Source: Candidatus Bacteroides intestinavium
GTDB taxonomy: Bacteria; Bacteroidota; Bacteroidia; Bacteroidales; Bacteroidaceae
Assembly (NCBI GenBank): GCA_019118325.1
Contig: DWZE01000027.1
Location: 1 to 51,540 of the forward strand
DNA: 51,540 nucleotides
Direction of reading: 5' to 3'
Made by a program: the position numbers and the translations under genes. The notes beneath the pieces are model-generated. The model made no database searches. It was not told the DNA's origin and worked only from the letters and a program-made list of their open reading frames with translations. Of the stretch, positions 7,506 through 15,758 are shown piece by piece; the first letter of the stretch is position 1, and every line of letters starts with the position of its first letter.

Positions 7506-8720
7506 ATGTACGACATCCAGCAAATACGCGCCGACTTCCCCATCCTCGGCCGCACCGTCTACGGCAAGCCGCTGGTCTACCTGGACAACGGCGCCACCAC
7601 GCAGAAACCCCGCGCGGTGGTCGAAGCCATCACCAACGAATACTACAACACCAACGCCAACGTGCACCGTGGCGTGCATTTCCTCTCCCAGCAGGCCACA
7701 GAGTTGCACGAAGCCAGCCGCGAGACCGTGCGCCGGTTTATCAACGCCCGCTCGACCAGCGAAATCGTCTTCACCCGAGGCACCACGGAGAGCATCAACC
7801 TCCTGGCGGCCACTTTCTGCCAATCGCAGATGCAGGCGGGCGACGAGGTCATCATCTCCACCATGGAGCACCACAGCAACATCGTCCCCTGGCAACTGCA
7901 AGCCGCCCAACGCGGCATCGTGCTTCGCGTCATCCCCATGGACGACCGCGGCGAACTGCTGCTGGATGAATACGAACGGCTCTTCTCCCCGAAAACAAAA
8001 ATAGTCAGCATCGCCCACGTCAGCAACGTGCTGGGCACCATCAACCCCGTCAAGGAGATGATTGCCACTGCCCATGCCCACGGCGTCCCCGTGCTGGTGG
8101 ACGGCGCGCAGAGCATCCCCCACATGCCCGTCGACGTACGCGAACTGGATGCCGACTTCTACGTATTCTCCGGGCACAAGGTCTACGGCCCCACCGGCGT
8201 GGGCGTGCTCTACGGCAAGGAAGACTGGCTGGACAAATTGCCCCCCTACCAAGGGGGCGGCGAGATGATTCAGCACGTCTCGTTCGAGAAGACCACCTTC
8301 AACGAGCTGCCCTTCAAGTTCGAGGCCGGCACGCCGGACTATATCGGCACCACCGGACTGGCCCGCGCACTGGACTACGTCTCCGCCCTCGGCATGGACA
8401 CCATCGCCGCCTACGAGCACGAACTGACCCAGTATGCCACCCGCCGCCTGAAGGAAATCCCCGGTATGCGCATCTTCGGCGAATCCGGGCAGAAGGGCAG
8501 CGTCATCTCCTTCCTCGTGGGCAACATCCACCACTTCGACCTCGGCACCCTGCTCGACCGCCTGGGCATCGCCGTGCGCACGGGGCATCACTGCGCCCAG
8601 CCGCTCATGACGCGCCTCGGCATCGAAGGCACGGTGCGCGCCTCGTTCGGGCTGTACAACACGAAGGAAGAGGTGGACACGCTGGTGGCGGGGATTGAGC
8701 GGGTAAGGAAGATGTTCTGA
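7506..8720 (+). CDS. sufS: SufS, cysteine desulfurase
   Basis: A 404-residue PLP enzyme that takes sulfur from L-cysteine (leaving alanine) and passes it as persulfide to SufBCD. It shows the class V aminotransferase fold: VYLDNGATTQKP near the start, TRGTTESINLLA, the Schiff-base lysine in FSGHKVYGPTG (Lys225) and the catalytic cysteine in RTGHHCAQP (Cys363). Start 7506 (MYDIQQIRADFPILG) is preferred to 7491 because of the promoter position and the AGAAAG before it. No sufE or sufU gene is seen nearby. Unlike sufC and sufD it is followed closely by accessory genes. Confidence 0.96.
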   Translation: MYDIQQIRADFPILGRTVYGKPLVYLDNGATTQKPRAVVEAITNEYYNTNANVHRGVHFLSQQATELHEASRETVRRFINARSTSEIVFTRGTTESINLLAATFCQSQMQAGDEVIISTMEHHSNIVPWQLQAAQRGIVLRVIPMDDRGELLLDEYERLFSPKTKIVSIAHVSNVLGTINPVKEMIATAHAHGVPVLVDGAQSIPHMPVDVRELDADFYVFSGHKVYGPTGVGVLYGKEDWLDKLPPYQGGGEMIQHVSFEKTTFNELPFKFEAGTPDYIGTTGLARALDYVSALGMDTIAAYEHELTQYATRRLKEIPGMRIFGESGQKGSVISFLVGNIHHFDLGTLLDRLGIAVRTGHHCAQPLMTRLGIEGTVRASFGLYNTKEEVDTLVAGIERVRKMF

Positions 8721-8739
8721 TAACATTAACAGAAACAAT

Positions 8740-10593
8740 ATGAATAGTAACCATGACATATCTGAATGGGATGTCACTGAATACATCAATACCATTATTA
8801 CCCACGATGAATCCGCGGACTTGGAGTTCAAAACCGCTTCCGGAGGTTTTCCTAAAAGTCTATGGGAAACCTATTCCGCGTTTGCCAATACTGACGGAGG
8901 TATAATCATATTAGGCATACGTGAAAGGAACGGACATTTACAGATTGAAGGCCTGACACCGGAACAAATACAGCAATACAAAAAACAGTTTTGGAACGAC
9001 GTAAACAATCCGGATTGCGTCAGCTACAACCTGTTGGTAGATAGAGATGTCATTGAAGGGGAGTATGAAGGGAAAAAACTGCTGCTGATCCGCGTTCCTA
9101 GAGCGACTCGTTCCCAACGTCCTGTATATTGCACCAGCAATCCTTTTCGAGGACACACTTATAAACGAAACAATGAGGGCGATTACAAATGCACTAATGA
9201 AGAGGTGAAAAGAATGCTTGCGGATGCCGATGATGCTCATCCACAAGATTCGCGCATTTTGACTAATTATTCGATAGATGACATTGATACCCTCTCCTTA
9301 AAGCAATATCGCCAATATTTCACTTCCAGGCAACCAGCACACCCATGGTTAGCCTTAACCGACATAGAATTGCTTGAAAAGTTAGGAGGATACCGCAAAG
9401 ACAGAGAATTGAATATGGAGGGATTTACTTTGGCAGGTATTCTGATGTTCGGCAAGACAGAAAGCATTACAGACCCAGCTTGCGTGGCTGATTATTTCCC
9501 AGATTTCAGAGAATATCTGGGCGATGAAAGTATGACCCGCTGGTCCGACCGTATTTGCCCGGATGGGACTTGGGAAGCCAATCTGTTCCAATTCTACCGT
9601 CGTGTGTACAACCGGCTGATAACCATCTTACCACGACCTTTCCGCTTGGAGCAGGGAATACGTCAGGACGACCTGCCTACCCATGTCGCTATACGCGAGG
9701 CACTTGTCAATACATTGATTCATTGCGACTACTCAGAAAAAGGAAGCATTGTAATAGAACAACGAAGGAATAAACTATTATTCCGCAATCCAGGTACTTT
9801 ACTAATCAGCCGCAACCAGTATTATAACGGTGGTGAAAGTATATGCCGCAATAAATCTTTGCAGAAGATGTTTATGATGATAGGCTTCTCGGAAAAAGCC
9901 GGTAGCGGTGTGAACAAAATCATGCAAGGCTGGCAGACCGCCAGCTGGACTTCCCCGTACGTGAATGAACTAAACAGACCGGATAGGGTAGAACTGATAC
10001 TCCCTTTGGTAAGTTTGTTCCCGGAAGATGTTCATAAAGCACTGATTCAATCATTTGGTTCAGGACGCATCAACAGCCTAAAGCAAGAATCTTTATTAAC
10101 CTTGGCAACTTGCTTCGCTGAAGGCTCTACCAATAACGACCGTTTACAACATCTACTGAATATGCACCCTTCGGATATAACCGGTATGCTACGCACATTG
10201 TGCACCGATGGCTTTTTAATCTCAGACGGAAAAGGAAGAGGAACAACCTACCAAGTCAATATGCAATTGGGCAAAAATGTTGCAAGCTCAGGAGACAATG
10301 TTGCAAGTTCTGAGAACAATGTTGCAAGTTCGAAGACAAATGTTGCAAGCTCTGAAGACAATGTTGCAAGCAATTTCAAAAAGAAACGCCTTCCTTACGA
10401 AGAAATAACGAAATTAATATGCAGTGTGGCAACGGACTATCTTTTCTTGGAAGAGATTGCCACTGCTGTAGGGAGAAATGTTCGCTATTTAAACAATAAG
10501 ATTATCCCACGAATGATAGAAGAACAGAAACTTGAGAGACTTTATCCCAACATTCCTAATCACCCCAAACAAAAATACAAGACTAAAAAATGA
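8740..10593 (+). CDS. AlbA_2 (Schlafen-like) domain protein with an ATPase-like region and heptapeptide repeats
   Basis: A 617-residue putative regulator. Residues about 23-145 form an AlbA_2 domain (ADLEFKTASGGFP...FANTDGGIIILGI). Around residues 317-400 the pattern REALVNTLIHCDYS...GSGVNKIM matches the GHKL-like C-terminal region of COG2865-type regulators. Residues 513-547 are five 7-residue repeats (NVASSGD, NVASSEN, NVASSKT, NVASSED and a diverged last copy), an evident flexible linker. The end looks like a winged helix (FLEEIATAVGRNVRYLNNKIIPRMI). The gene is AT-rich and follows sufS by 20 nt. It is likely acquired; its target is unknown. Confidence 0.85.
   Translation: MNSNHDISEWDVTEYINTIITHDESADLEFKTASGGFPKSLWETYSAFANTDGGIIILGIRERNGHLQIEGLTPEQIQQYKKQFWNDVNNPDCVSYNLLVDRDVIEGEYEGKKLLLIRVPRATRSQRPVYCTSNPFRGHTYKRNNEGDYKCTNEEVKRMLADADDAHPQDSRILTNYSIDDIDTLSLKQYRQYFTSRQPAHPWLALTDIELLEKLGGYRKDRELNMEGFTLAGILMFGKTESITDPACVADYFPDFREYLGDESMTRWSDRICPDGTWEANLFQFYRRVYNRLITILPRPFRLEQGIRQDDLPTHVAIREALVNTLIHCDYSEKGSIVIEQRRNKLLFRNPGTLLISRNQYYNGGESICRNKSLQKMFMMIGFSEKAGSGVNKIMQGWQTASWTSPYVNELNRPDRVELILPLVSLFPEDVHKALIQSFGSGRINSLKQESLLTLATCFAEGSTNNDRLQHLLNMHPSDITGMLRTLCTDGFLISDGKGRGTTYQVNMQLGKNVASSGDNVASSENNVASSKTNVASSEDNVASNFKKKRLPYEEITKLICSVATDYLFLEEIATAVGRNVRYLNNKIIPRMIEEQKLERLYPNIPNHPKQKYKTKK
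10276..10380 (+). repeat. five in-frame 21-bp repeats coding NVASSxx
   Basis: Five consecutive 21-bp units each begin AATGTTGCAAG. The last has diverged. The unit is a multiple of three, so copy-number change would lengthen or shorten the protein linker without a frameshift, which makes this a likely hypervariable site. Confidence 0.85.
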
Positions 10594-11735
10594 AATCCTT
10601 AGTTTTACTCATTTTATGCTGCCTGGTAAGCATCCATTCCCATGCAACCAGTCTTTCCGATACGATCCCTCTCCGCCTTGCCCACGGCCTGCTCATTATC
10701 CCCGTGCAGATAGACGGGCAGAAACACGACTTCATCCTTGATACGGGCATGACCCGCTCGATAGTGAGCACGCATCTCTTGGACGAGGCCAATATACTGA
10801 AAGACAGTCTCCAAACGGTGGATATCACCGGACACCTCACCCATAGCCCAGCTTTCCGCTTCAGCCATCTGCGGATAGGAAACCGACAAATTCCCCCGCT
10901 GACAGTGCTGCCTTTACCGCAGGAAGGGACGATATGGCAATGCCTGGGTGCGGAAGGATTTATCGGGAACGATGCCCTGCAAGGACTGATGCTGACTATT
11001 GATACCCGAAAAGGTTATGTAATTTTCTCGGAAAGCCGTAAGCCACCTAAAGAGATGAAAGGATATATCGTGCCTATGGCATGGGGAGAATACGGAGTGC
11101 CTTACATAGAAGTACAAGTGGGGAAACTGACCATGCAACAAACCCTGTTCGACACGGGAAGTACCTCTTTGTTCAGCCCCAATGAATACTCCTTCCGCCA
11201 ATTGCAGACACGCTTTTCCCCGTCCCAATGGAAAGGAAGGATAATCGATGCCACTATCGGCAGCAACACCATCGCCCTGAGCGGTGCTACTCCGCAAGAC
11301 TCACTGTGGCGGGTAGAATTTTCACAATGGAACTTGGGACATACAGCATTCGCCGGTGTCTCGTCCGTAGCCGGAGGACAGGCACCCATTTCATCTGTCG
11401 GCGCCCCGCTGACCCAATATGGCAAGGTCATTCTTGACTACAAAAGGAAGGAATTCTATTTCATACCGTATCAACAGGGTACGATACAAGTAAAACCTGT
11501 GCAAGACTTCCAGGTGCAATATGCCGACGGCCACCTCTTTGTCGGCCTGGTATGGCCACGCTCCCAAGCCTACGCGCAAGGAGTAAGGCCGGGCATGCGG
11601 GTGACAGAGGCCGACGGGCAGCCGCTGAATGATGACTTCTGCCGCCTGATTCGCCTGCTGAATCAGAAAGGCCACTGCACCCTTACGCTGGAAAAGGAGG
11701 GAAAGAGCATACACGTGGATTACTATACCGATTAG
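10590..11735 (+). CDS. periplasmic retropepsin-like aspartic protease with C-terminal PDZ-like domain
   Basis: A 381-residue secreted protein with a signal peptide (MKSLVLLILCCLVSIHSHA). It has two aspartic-protease motifs, ILDTGMTRS (Asp51) and LFDTGSTSLFS (Asp188), so the chain holds both halves of a pepsin-like active site. The C-terminal 80 residues (YAQGVRPGMRVTEADGQPLND...LTLEKEGK) have the PDZ pattern. This combination is common in Bacteroidetes, where the substrate is unknown. It overlaps the upstream regulator gene by 4 nt (ATGA), suggesting coupled expression. Confidence 0.88.
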   Translation: MKSLVLLILCCLVSIHSHATSLSDTIPLRLAHGLLIIPVQIDGQKHDFILDTGMTRSIVSTHLLDEANILKDSLQTVDITGHLTHSPAFRFSHLRIGNRQIPPLTVLPLPQEGTIWQCLGAEGFIGNDALQGLMLTIDTRKGYVIFSESRKPPKEMKGYIVPMAWGEYGVPYIEVQVGKLTMQQTLFDTGSTSLFSPNEYSFRQLQTRFSPSQWKGRIIDATIGSNTIALSGATPQDSLWRVEFSQWNLGHTAFAGVSSVAGGQAPISSVGAPLTQYGKVILDYKRKEFYFIPYQQGTIQVKPVQDFQVQYADGHLFVGLVWPRSQAYAQGVRPGMRVTEADGQPLNDDFCRLIRLLNQKGHCTLTLEKEGKSIHVDYYTD

Positions 11736-11748
11736 CAGGATTATTTCG

Positions 11749-11756
11749 TACCTTTG
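11749..11756 (+). promoter_or_regulatory. -7 box upstream of the DUF486 gene
   Basis: TACCTTTG matches TAnnTTTG and lies 36 nt before ATG 11793. Confidence 0.6.
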
Positions 11757-11792
11757 CCCCCGATTTTCTGAACAGATAAATAACTCATTGAT

Positions 11793-12161
11793 ATGAAAGG
11801 ATTCTACACCATTCTTCTGCTCATCGTCTCCAACATCTTCATGACCTTCGCCTGGTACGGGCACTTGAAGCTGCAGGAGATGAAGATTACCACCCATTGG
11901 CCCCTGTTTGCCGTCATCCTCTTCTCGTGGGGCATCGCGCTCTTCGAGTATTCGTGCCAGATTCCGGCCAACCGCATCGGCTTCACCGGCAATGGCGGCC
12001 CCTTCTCGCTGATGCAGCTCAAGGTCATTCAAGAAGTGGTGACGCTCATCATCTTCACCATCTTCACCACCCTGTTCTTCAAGGGCGAGACGTTGCACTG
12101 GAACCACCTGGCTGCATTCGTCTGCCTCATCCTGGCCGTGTACTTCGTCTTCATGAAATAG
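11793..12161 (+). CDS. DUF486 / DMT-superfamily small membrane protein
   Basis: A 122-residue inner-membrane protein with four predicted spans (FYTILLLIVSNIFMTFAWYG, WPLFAVILFSWGIALFEY, VIQEVVTLIIFTIFTTLFF, HLAAFVCLILAVYFVFMK). The motifs FAWYGHL and FEYSCQIPANRIG are characteristic of DUF486, which is related to small multidrug/DMT transporters. Substrate unknown. It has its own promoter box. The gene appears complete and is of the usual family length. Confidence 0.9.
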   Translation: MKGFYTILLLIVSNIFMTFAWYGHLKLQEMKITTHWPLFAVILFSWGIALFEYSCQIPANRIGFTGNGGPFSLMQLKVIQEVVTLIIFTIFTTLFFKGETLHWNHLAAFVCLILAVYFVFMK

Positions 12162-12169
12162 GCGTGTTT

Positions 12170-12236
12170 ATGCTTTTTTAAGGAAGGGGGTGCAACTTTC
12201 CGCCCGTTCCGCACGACTAATAATTCAAAAAAGCAT
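12170..12236. repeat. 10-bp inverted repeat in the DUF486/ybjQ gap
   Basis: ATGCTTTTTT (12170-12179) and AAAAAAGCAT (12227-12236) are perfect inverted copies 47 nt apart. They may form a weak terminator or leader hairpin. Confidence 0.35.
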
Positions 12237-12258
12237 AACTCTATAAACTGAACTTATT

Positions 12259-12573
12259 ATGTTACTGACCACAACCAACGCCCTCGAGGGCAAGCACATC
12301 ACCCGCTATTATGGCATCGTATCGGGCGAAACCATCATCGGTGCCAACATCTTCCGCGACTTCTTCGCCAGCATCCGCGACATCGTAGGCGGACGCAGCG
12401 GAGCGTACGAACAGGTATTGCGCGAAGCCAAGGAAACCGCCTTGCGCGAGATGGAGGAACAGGCCCGGCAACTGGGTGCCAATGCCGTGATAGGCATCGA
12501 CCTGGACTATGAAACCGTGGGCGAATCCATGCTGATGGTGACCGCCGCAGGCACGGCCGTCAGCGTGGAATGA
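12259..12573 (+). CDS. YbjQ family (UPF0145) protein
   Basis: A 104-residue small cytosolic protein of the YbjQ/DUF74 family, which forms pentameric rings. Typical motifs are seen: [38 protein letters not shown], then [29 protein letters not shown], and [11 protein letters not shown] at the end. Biochemical role unknown; some homologues are linked to heavy metals. No TAnnTTTG box is seen directly upstream, so it may be read from the DUF486 promoter. Confidence 0.92.
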   Translation: MLLTTTNALEGKHITRYYGIVSGETIIGANIFRDFFASIRDIVGGRSGAYEQVLREAKETALREMEEQARQLGANAVIGIDLDYETVGESMLMVTAAGTAVSVE

Positions 12574-12622
12574 CACAATAAATTTAATTAGTGTTAACGC
12601 TATGCAGTTTTTCTTTGGTTAA

Positions 12623-12654
12623 TTTGGTGTAAAAAGAATTATTGCCGAATTTTG
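12623..12654 (+). promoter_or_regulatory. candidate promoter of a small RNA
   Basis: TTTG at 12623-12626 and GAATTTTG at 12647-12654 (one mismatch to TAnnTTTG) are 20 nt apart, the same spacing as the best promoters in this window. Confidence 0.4.
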
Positions 12655-12660
12655 TACCCG

Positions 12661-12736
12661 AAAGAAACATTAGATTTTTTCATAGTTAAGGTTTAGGTTA
12701 AAAAGATTAAGGGGAGCTGTGAAGCTGCCCTTTTTT
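12661..12736 (+). ncRNA. candidate small RNA of about 75 nt
   Basis: A promoter-like pair upstream and an intrinsic terminator at the end define a short transcript with no start codon plus frame of any length. Its middle is rich in TTAAGGTTTAGGTTAAA and looks unstructured, and so available for pairing. A similar TTAGGTTA-containing stretch before a terminator is familiar from other Bacteroides intergenic regions, but no named family can be assigned from sequence reading. Confidence 0.4.
12711..12736 (+). terminator. intrinsic terminator
   Basis: GGGGAGCT and AGCTGCCC pair around a GTGA loop with one mismatch, followed by six T. Confidence 0.75.
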
Positions 12737-12814
12737 CATGCCCTGCGTCAAGACTCTTTTCCGCCCCTTTTCAATTTTTAGTTTTCAAATTTTAGTAGAA
12801 CCGGATTATTTCCT

Positions 12815-12822
12815 TAACTTTG
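12815..12822 (+). promoter_or_regulatory. -7 box for the 132-residue membrane-anchored protein
   Basis: TAACTTTG is a perfect -7 box, with TTTA 20 nt upstream. It implies an unusually long leader of about 120 nt before ATG 12950. Confidence 0.55.
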
Positions 12823-12854
12823 GGCGGGAAATATAATACAAACGTGTATCGTTC

Positions 12855-12942
12855 TTTAGCGTTTAGGTTTATAAGTTCATAAGTTACTGTTTTATGTCCA
12901 CTTAAAAGCTAAAGGGCTTACAAACTAATAAACTCACTTACT
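12855..12942. repeat. degenerate 7-nt repeats in two opposed arms
   Basis: The left arm reads in 7-nt units (tttagcg, tttaggt, ttataag, ttcataa). The right arm from 12901 reads cttaaaa, gctaaag, ggcttac, aaactaa, taaactc, an approximate opposite-strand version. It lies in the leader of the next gene. The match is imperfect. Confidence 0.4.
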
Positions 12943-12949
12943 GACGTTT

Positions 12950-13348
12950 ATGGAAGACTTCCTGAAGTTCGTGCTGGTGGCCGCCGTGCTGGTTGTGGCC
13001 TTCATACAGCAAACCCGGAAAGAGGCGCAGAAAAAAAAGAAAAACGCGCCCCGGCCACCCGTCATGCCACAACCCGAACCCGTTTCTTCCCCCCTGCCCG
13101 AAGGACAAGAGAGCCAGACGTATGGCGGCTACATCCCCGAAGGACCGGCTTCCGAACCGCCGACGCCTCCCCGCCCCAAAACCAAGCGGAACCCGGCCCG
13201 GACTTTTGCAAAGGCTGAACCTAAGCAGAACATTCCCGTCCCTCCCCCGCCTGCCACCGAAGACGGGACAACCGACTACCAGATACATTCCGCCGAAGAA
13301 GCACGGCGCGCCATCATCTGGAGCGAGATACTGACACGGAAATACTGA
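12950..13348 (+). CDS. membrane-anchored proline-rich protein of unknown function
   Basis: A 132-residue protein with one N-terminal membrane anchor (FLKFVLVAAVLVVAFIQQ), then a lysine cluster (RKEAQKKKKN), a long Pro-rich disordered stretch and a conserved-looking end, SAEEARRAIIWSEILTRKY. The positive charge after the helix suggests the tail is cytosolic. The final segment looks like a short helix made for docking to a partner. No function is known. It sits 67 nt before the CoA-transferase gene. Confidence 0.75.
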   Translation: MEDFLKFVLVAAVLVVAFIQQTRKEAQKKKKNAPRPPVMPQPEPVSSPLPEGQESQTYGGYIPEGPASEPPTPPRPKTKRNPARTFAKAEPKQNIPVPPPPATEDGTTDYQIHSAEEARRAIIWSEILTRKY

Positions 13349-13415
13349 AAGGGAGAACACCGCTGCCTCCACCCGGAAAACCATTACAAGAAAAATATAA
13401 CCCTACAAAAACATT

Positions 13416-14912
13416 ATGGCACTGAACTACATTTCGGCAGTAGAAGCTGCCAGCCTCATCAAGCACGGCTACAACATCGGCTTGAGCGGATTCACACCCG
13501 CAGGAACAGCCAAGGCCGTCACGGCCGAACTGGCCAAGATAGCAGAAGCGGAACACGCCGCAGGGCGTCCTTTCCAAGTGGGCATCTTCACGGGCGCATC
13601 GACGGGCGACTCGTGCGACGGTGTCCTGTCCAAAGCAAAGGCCATCCGCTACCGCGCACCCTACACCACCAACAAGGACTTTCGCCAAGCTGTGAATAAC
13701 GGCGAAGTCGCCTACAACGACATCCACCTCTCGCAGATGGCCCAGGAACTGCGCTACGGCTTCATGGGCAAGGTAGACATAGCCATCATCGAGGCCTGCG
13801 AAGTGACCCCGGACGGCAAAATCTACCTGACCGCCGCCGGAGGCATCGCCCCCACCGTCTGCCGACTGGCCGACAAGATCATCGTAGAGCTGAATGCCGC
13901 GCATAGCAAGGCCGCCATGGGCCTGCACGACGTGTACGAACCCCTCGACCCGCCCTACCGCCGCGAAATCCCCATCTACAAGCCCAGCGACCGCATCGGC
14001 ACCACCTATATCCAGGTAGACCCGAAGAAAATCATCGGCGTAGTGGAAACCAACTGGCCCGACGAGGCCCGCTCCTTCGCCGCCGCCGACCCGCTGACCG
14101 ACAAAATCGGGCAGAACGTGGCCGACTTCCTGGTGTCCGACATGAAACGGGGCATCATCCCGCCGACGTTCCTGCCGTTGCAGTCGGGCGTGGGCAACAT
14201 TGCCAACGCCGTGCTGAGTGCCCTGGGACACGAGAAGACCATCCCGCCCTTCGAGATGTACACCGAAGTCATCCAGAACTCCGTCATCGGCCTCATCCGC
14301 GAGGGACGCATCAAGTTCGGCAGCGCCTGCTCGCTGACCGTCACCAACGACTGCCTGCAAGGCATTTACGACGACATGGACTTCTTCCGCGACAAGCTGG
14401 TGCTGCGCCCGTCCGAAATCTCCAACAGCCCCGAAGTGGTGCGCCGACTGGGCATCATATCCATCAACACGGCCATCGAGGCGGACATCTATGGCAATGT
14501 GAACTCCACACACATCGGCGGCACAAAGATGATGAACGGCATCGGCGGCAGCGGCGACTTCACCCGCAATGCCTATATCTCCATCTTCACCTGCCCGTCC
14601 GTGGCCAAGGAAGGACGCATCAGCGCCATCGTCCCGATGGTGTCGCACCACGACCACACGGAACACAGCGTCAACGTCATCGTGACCGAACAAGGCGTGG
14701 CCGACCTGCGCGGCAAGAGCCCGAAAGAACGTGCACAAGCCATCATCGAGAACTGTGCGCACCCGGACTATAAGAACCTCCTTTGGGACTACCTGAAGCT
14801 GACAGACGGCAAGTCACAGACCCCGCACGCCATCTTCGCCGCTCTGGGTATGCACGCAGAGTTGGCCAAAAGCGGAGACATGCGCCACACGAAGTGGGAA
14901 GAATACGCATAA
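13416..14912 (+). CDS. acetyl-CoA hydrolase/transferase family, probable succinate CoA-transferase
   Basis: A 498-residue class I CoA-transferase. Such enzymes exchange CoA between succinyl-CoA or propionyl-CoA and acetate, linking succinate/propionate fermentation to acetate in Bacteroidales. Features include GLSGFTPAGTAKAV and GIFTGASTGDSCDG near the N-terminus, the glycine-rich LQSGVGNIANAVL, the glutamate in the FEMYTEV segment at about residue 286 (expected catalytic Glu) and VTEQGVADLRGKSP near the end. Length is normal. Which acyl donor is preferred cannot be told. Confidence 0.9.
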   Translation: MALNYISAVEAASLIKHGYNIGLSGFTPAGTAKAVTAELAKIAEAEHAAGRPFQVGIFTGASTGDSCDGVLSKAKAIRYRAPYTTNKDFRQAVNNGEVAYNDIHLSQMAQELRYGFMGKVDIAIIEACEVTPDGKIYLTAAGGIAPTVCRLADKIIVELNAAHSKAAMGLHDVYEPLDPPYRREIPIYKPSDRIGTTYIQVDPKKIIGVVETNWPDEARSFAAADPLTDKIGQNVADFLVSDMKRGIIPPTFLPLQSGVGNIANAVLSALGHEKTIPPFEMYTEVIQNSVIGLIREGRIKFGSACSLTVTNDCLQGIYDDMDFFRDKLVLRPSEISNSPEVVRRLGIISINTAIEADIYGNVNSTHIGGTKMMNGIGGSGDFTRNAYISIFTCPSVAKEGRISAIVPMVSHHDHTEHSVNVIVTEQGVADLRGKSPKERAQAIIENCAHPDYKNLLWDYLKLTDGKSQTPHAIFAALGMHAELAKSGDMRHTKWEEYA

Positions 14913-14934
14913 GAAATAAAAAAGTGTAATACAC

Positions 14935-14988
14935 ACAGCGGCACAAAGGCAAGGGAAAGTCCATTGCACGTTGTGCCGCTGTTTTTTT
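14935..14988 (+). terminator. intrinsic terminator of the CoA-transferase gene
   Basis: ACAGCGGCACAA (from 14935) pairs perfectly with TTGTGCCGCTGT (14971-14982) and is followed by a run of T. The loop is 24 nt. Confidence 0.85.
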
Positions 14989-15186
14989 GTTCAAGACGGC
15001 CGGTAGGAAGTATGTGTCACACAAGTTATCAGATAAGCTATACTTTGCACGGCATAATTTTGTGCAAAATAAAAAATGCACTTCAGTTGTGTCTTCACAT
15101 TCCTCCTTACGTCAGATGACCCTTTGCTTTATTTGTATGGATTTTTTATATTATAGATGCCTTTTTAAGACGGCAAAATTCGATGG

Positions 15187-15296
15187 TTCACAACTTCCGC
15201 AAAAACACTGAACAATTTCTCGCATAACACTTCGCAATTTCTCGAGAAATACTGCACAGTTTCGGAAGAAATTGTTCAGTGTTTTTTGGAGGATGT
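15187..15296. repeat. five degenerate 22-nt units with dyads
   Basis: Units start at 15187, 15209, 15231, 15253 and 15275, each with a CAATTTCTCG-like centre in the same phase (CAACTTCCG, CAATTTCTCG, CAATTTCTCG, CAGTTTCGG, a diverged last). Unit three holds the perfect palindrome TTTCTCGAGAAA. A 20-bp perfect inverted repeat (15201-15220 with 15267-15286) spans the array. Confidence 0.7.
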
Positions 15297-15544
15297 TTAA
15301 GAAAACGTAATAAGCTGATTATCAATCCGCCACATTAAGAAGAATGCTTACAGAAATAAATTTAGTAACGAACTTTCATCAAAAAGCGGAATGTCGCATT
15401 AAGAATAGGATATCAAGAATTTTCAGCATCTGCCACGACTAAAATGCACAAATTCATCCCGCTCAAAGTATAATATGAGTCTGCTCCTTCAACTATAGCT
15501 TATATCCAATATATCACTCCTCCCACCAAAGACAAATAAAGGTA

Positions 15545-15722
15545 ACCCGTTGGCGGAATTATAACCGATATGCATATCTGTCGGTCCATTGTACGGCTTT
15601 GCGGGCGGATATCTCCGCTTTCGTCCAAAGATATCTCCGTCCTTGTCCGAAGATATCTCTGTCTTGGCCCGGAGATATCTCCGCCCGTGGGTTTCATACC
15701 CCAATTAATTCCGCCAACGGGT
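15545..15722. mobile_element. MITE-like element with 17-bp terminal inverted repeats and 7-bp target duplication
   Basis: The ends ACCCGTTGGCGGAATTA (15545-15561) and its exact inverse (15706-15722) are flanked directly by AAAGGTA on both sides (15538-15544 and 15723-15729). This is the structure left by a cut-and-paste transposition. The 178-bp interior has no transposase. It holds four GATATCTCyG units exactly 22 nt apart (15608, 15630, 15652, 15674) and a palindromic ATATGCATAT stretch. It would depend on a transposase elsewhere. Confidence 0.8.
15608..15695. repeat. four 22-nt units inside the MITE-like element
   Basis: GATATCTCyG recurs at 15608, 15630, 15652 and 15674, each followed by 12 variable, mostly pyrimidine-then-purine bases. 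The last copy extends to the palindrome GGAGATATCTCC. Confidence 0.85.
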
Positions 15723-15758
15723 AAAGGTATTTTCATTCTATCATTTTACACTAAAAGT

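Larger units (their letters stand above)
12574..12949. other. gene-free gap with candidate sRNA, promoter and 7-nt repeats
   Basis: About 375 nt without a credible ORF. It holds a candidate short transcript ending in an intrinsic terminator, then a promoter for the 132-residue protein, then a leader with degenerate 7-nt units. Each is listed separately. Confidence 0.7.
14913..15758. other. gene-poor gap of about 850 nt
   Basis: No credible coding region. It contains the terminator of the CoA-transferase gene, a 22-nt-period array (15187-15296) and a MITE-like element (15545-15722). Short ORFs here are translations of the repeats. A 7-bp dyad, TTTGCAC/GTGCAAA, also occurs around 15044-15067. 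Confidence 0.8.

Noticed and set aside
15187..15695. CRISPR array
   Set aside because: Unit length (22 nt in total) leaves no room for spacers, the units are degenerate, and no cas gene is present. The arrays at 39536 and 47892 fail for the same reasons.
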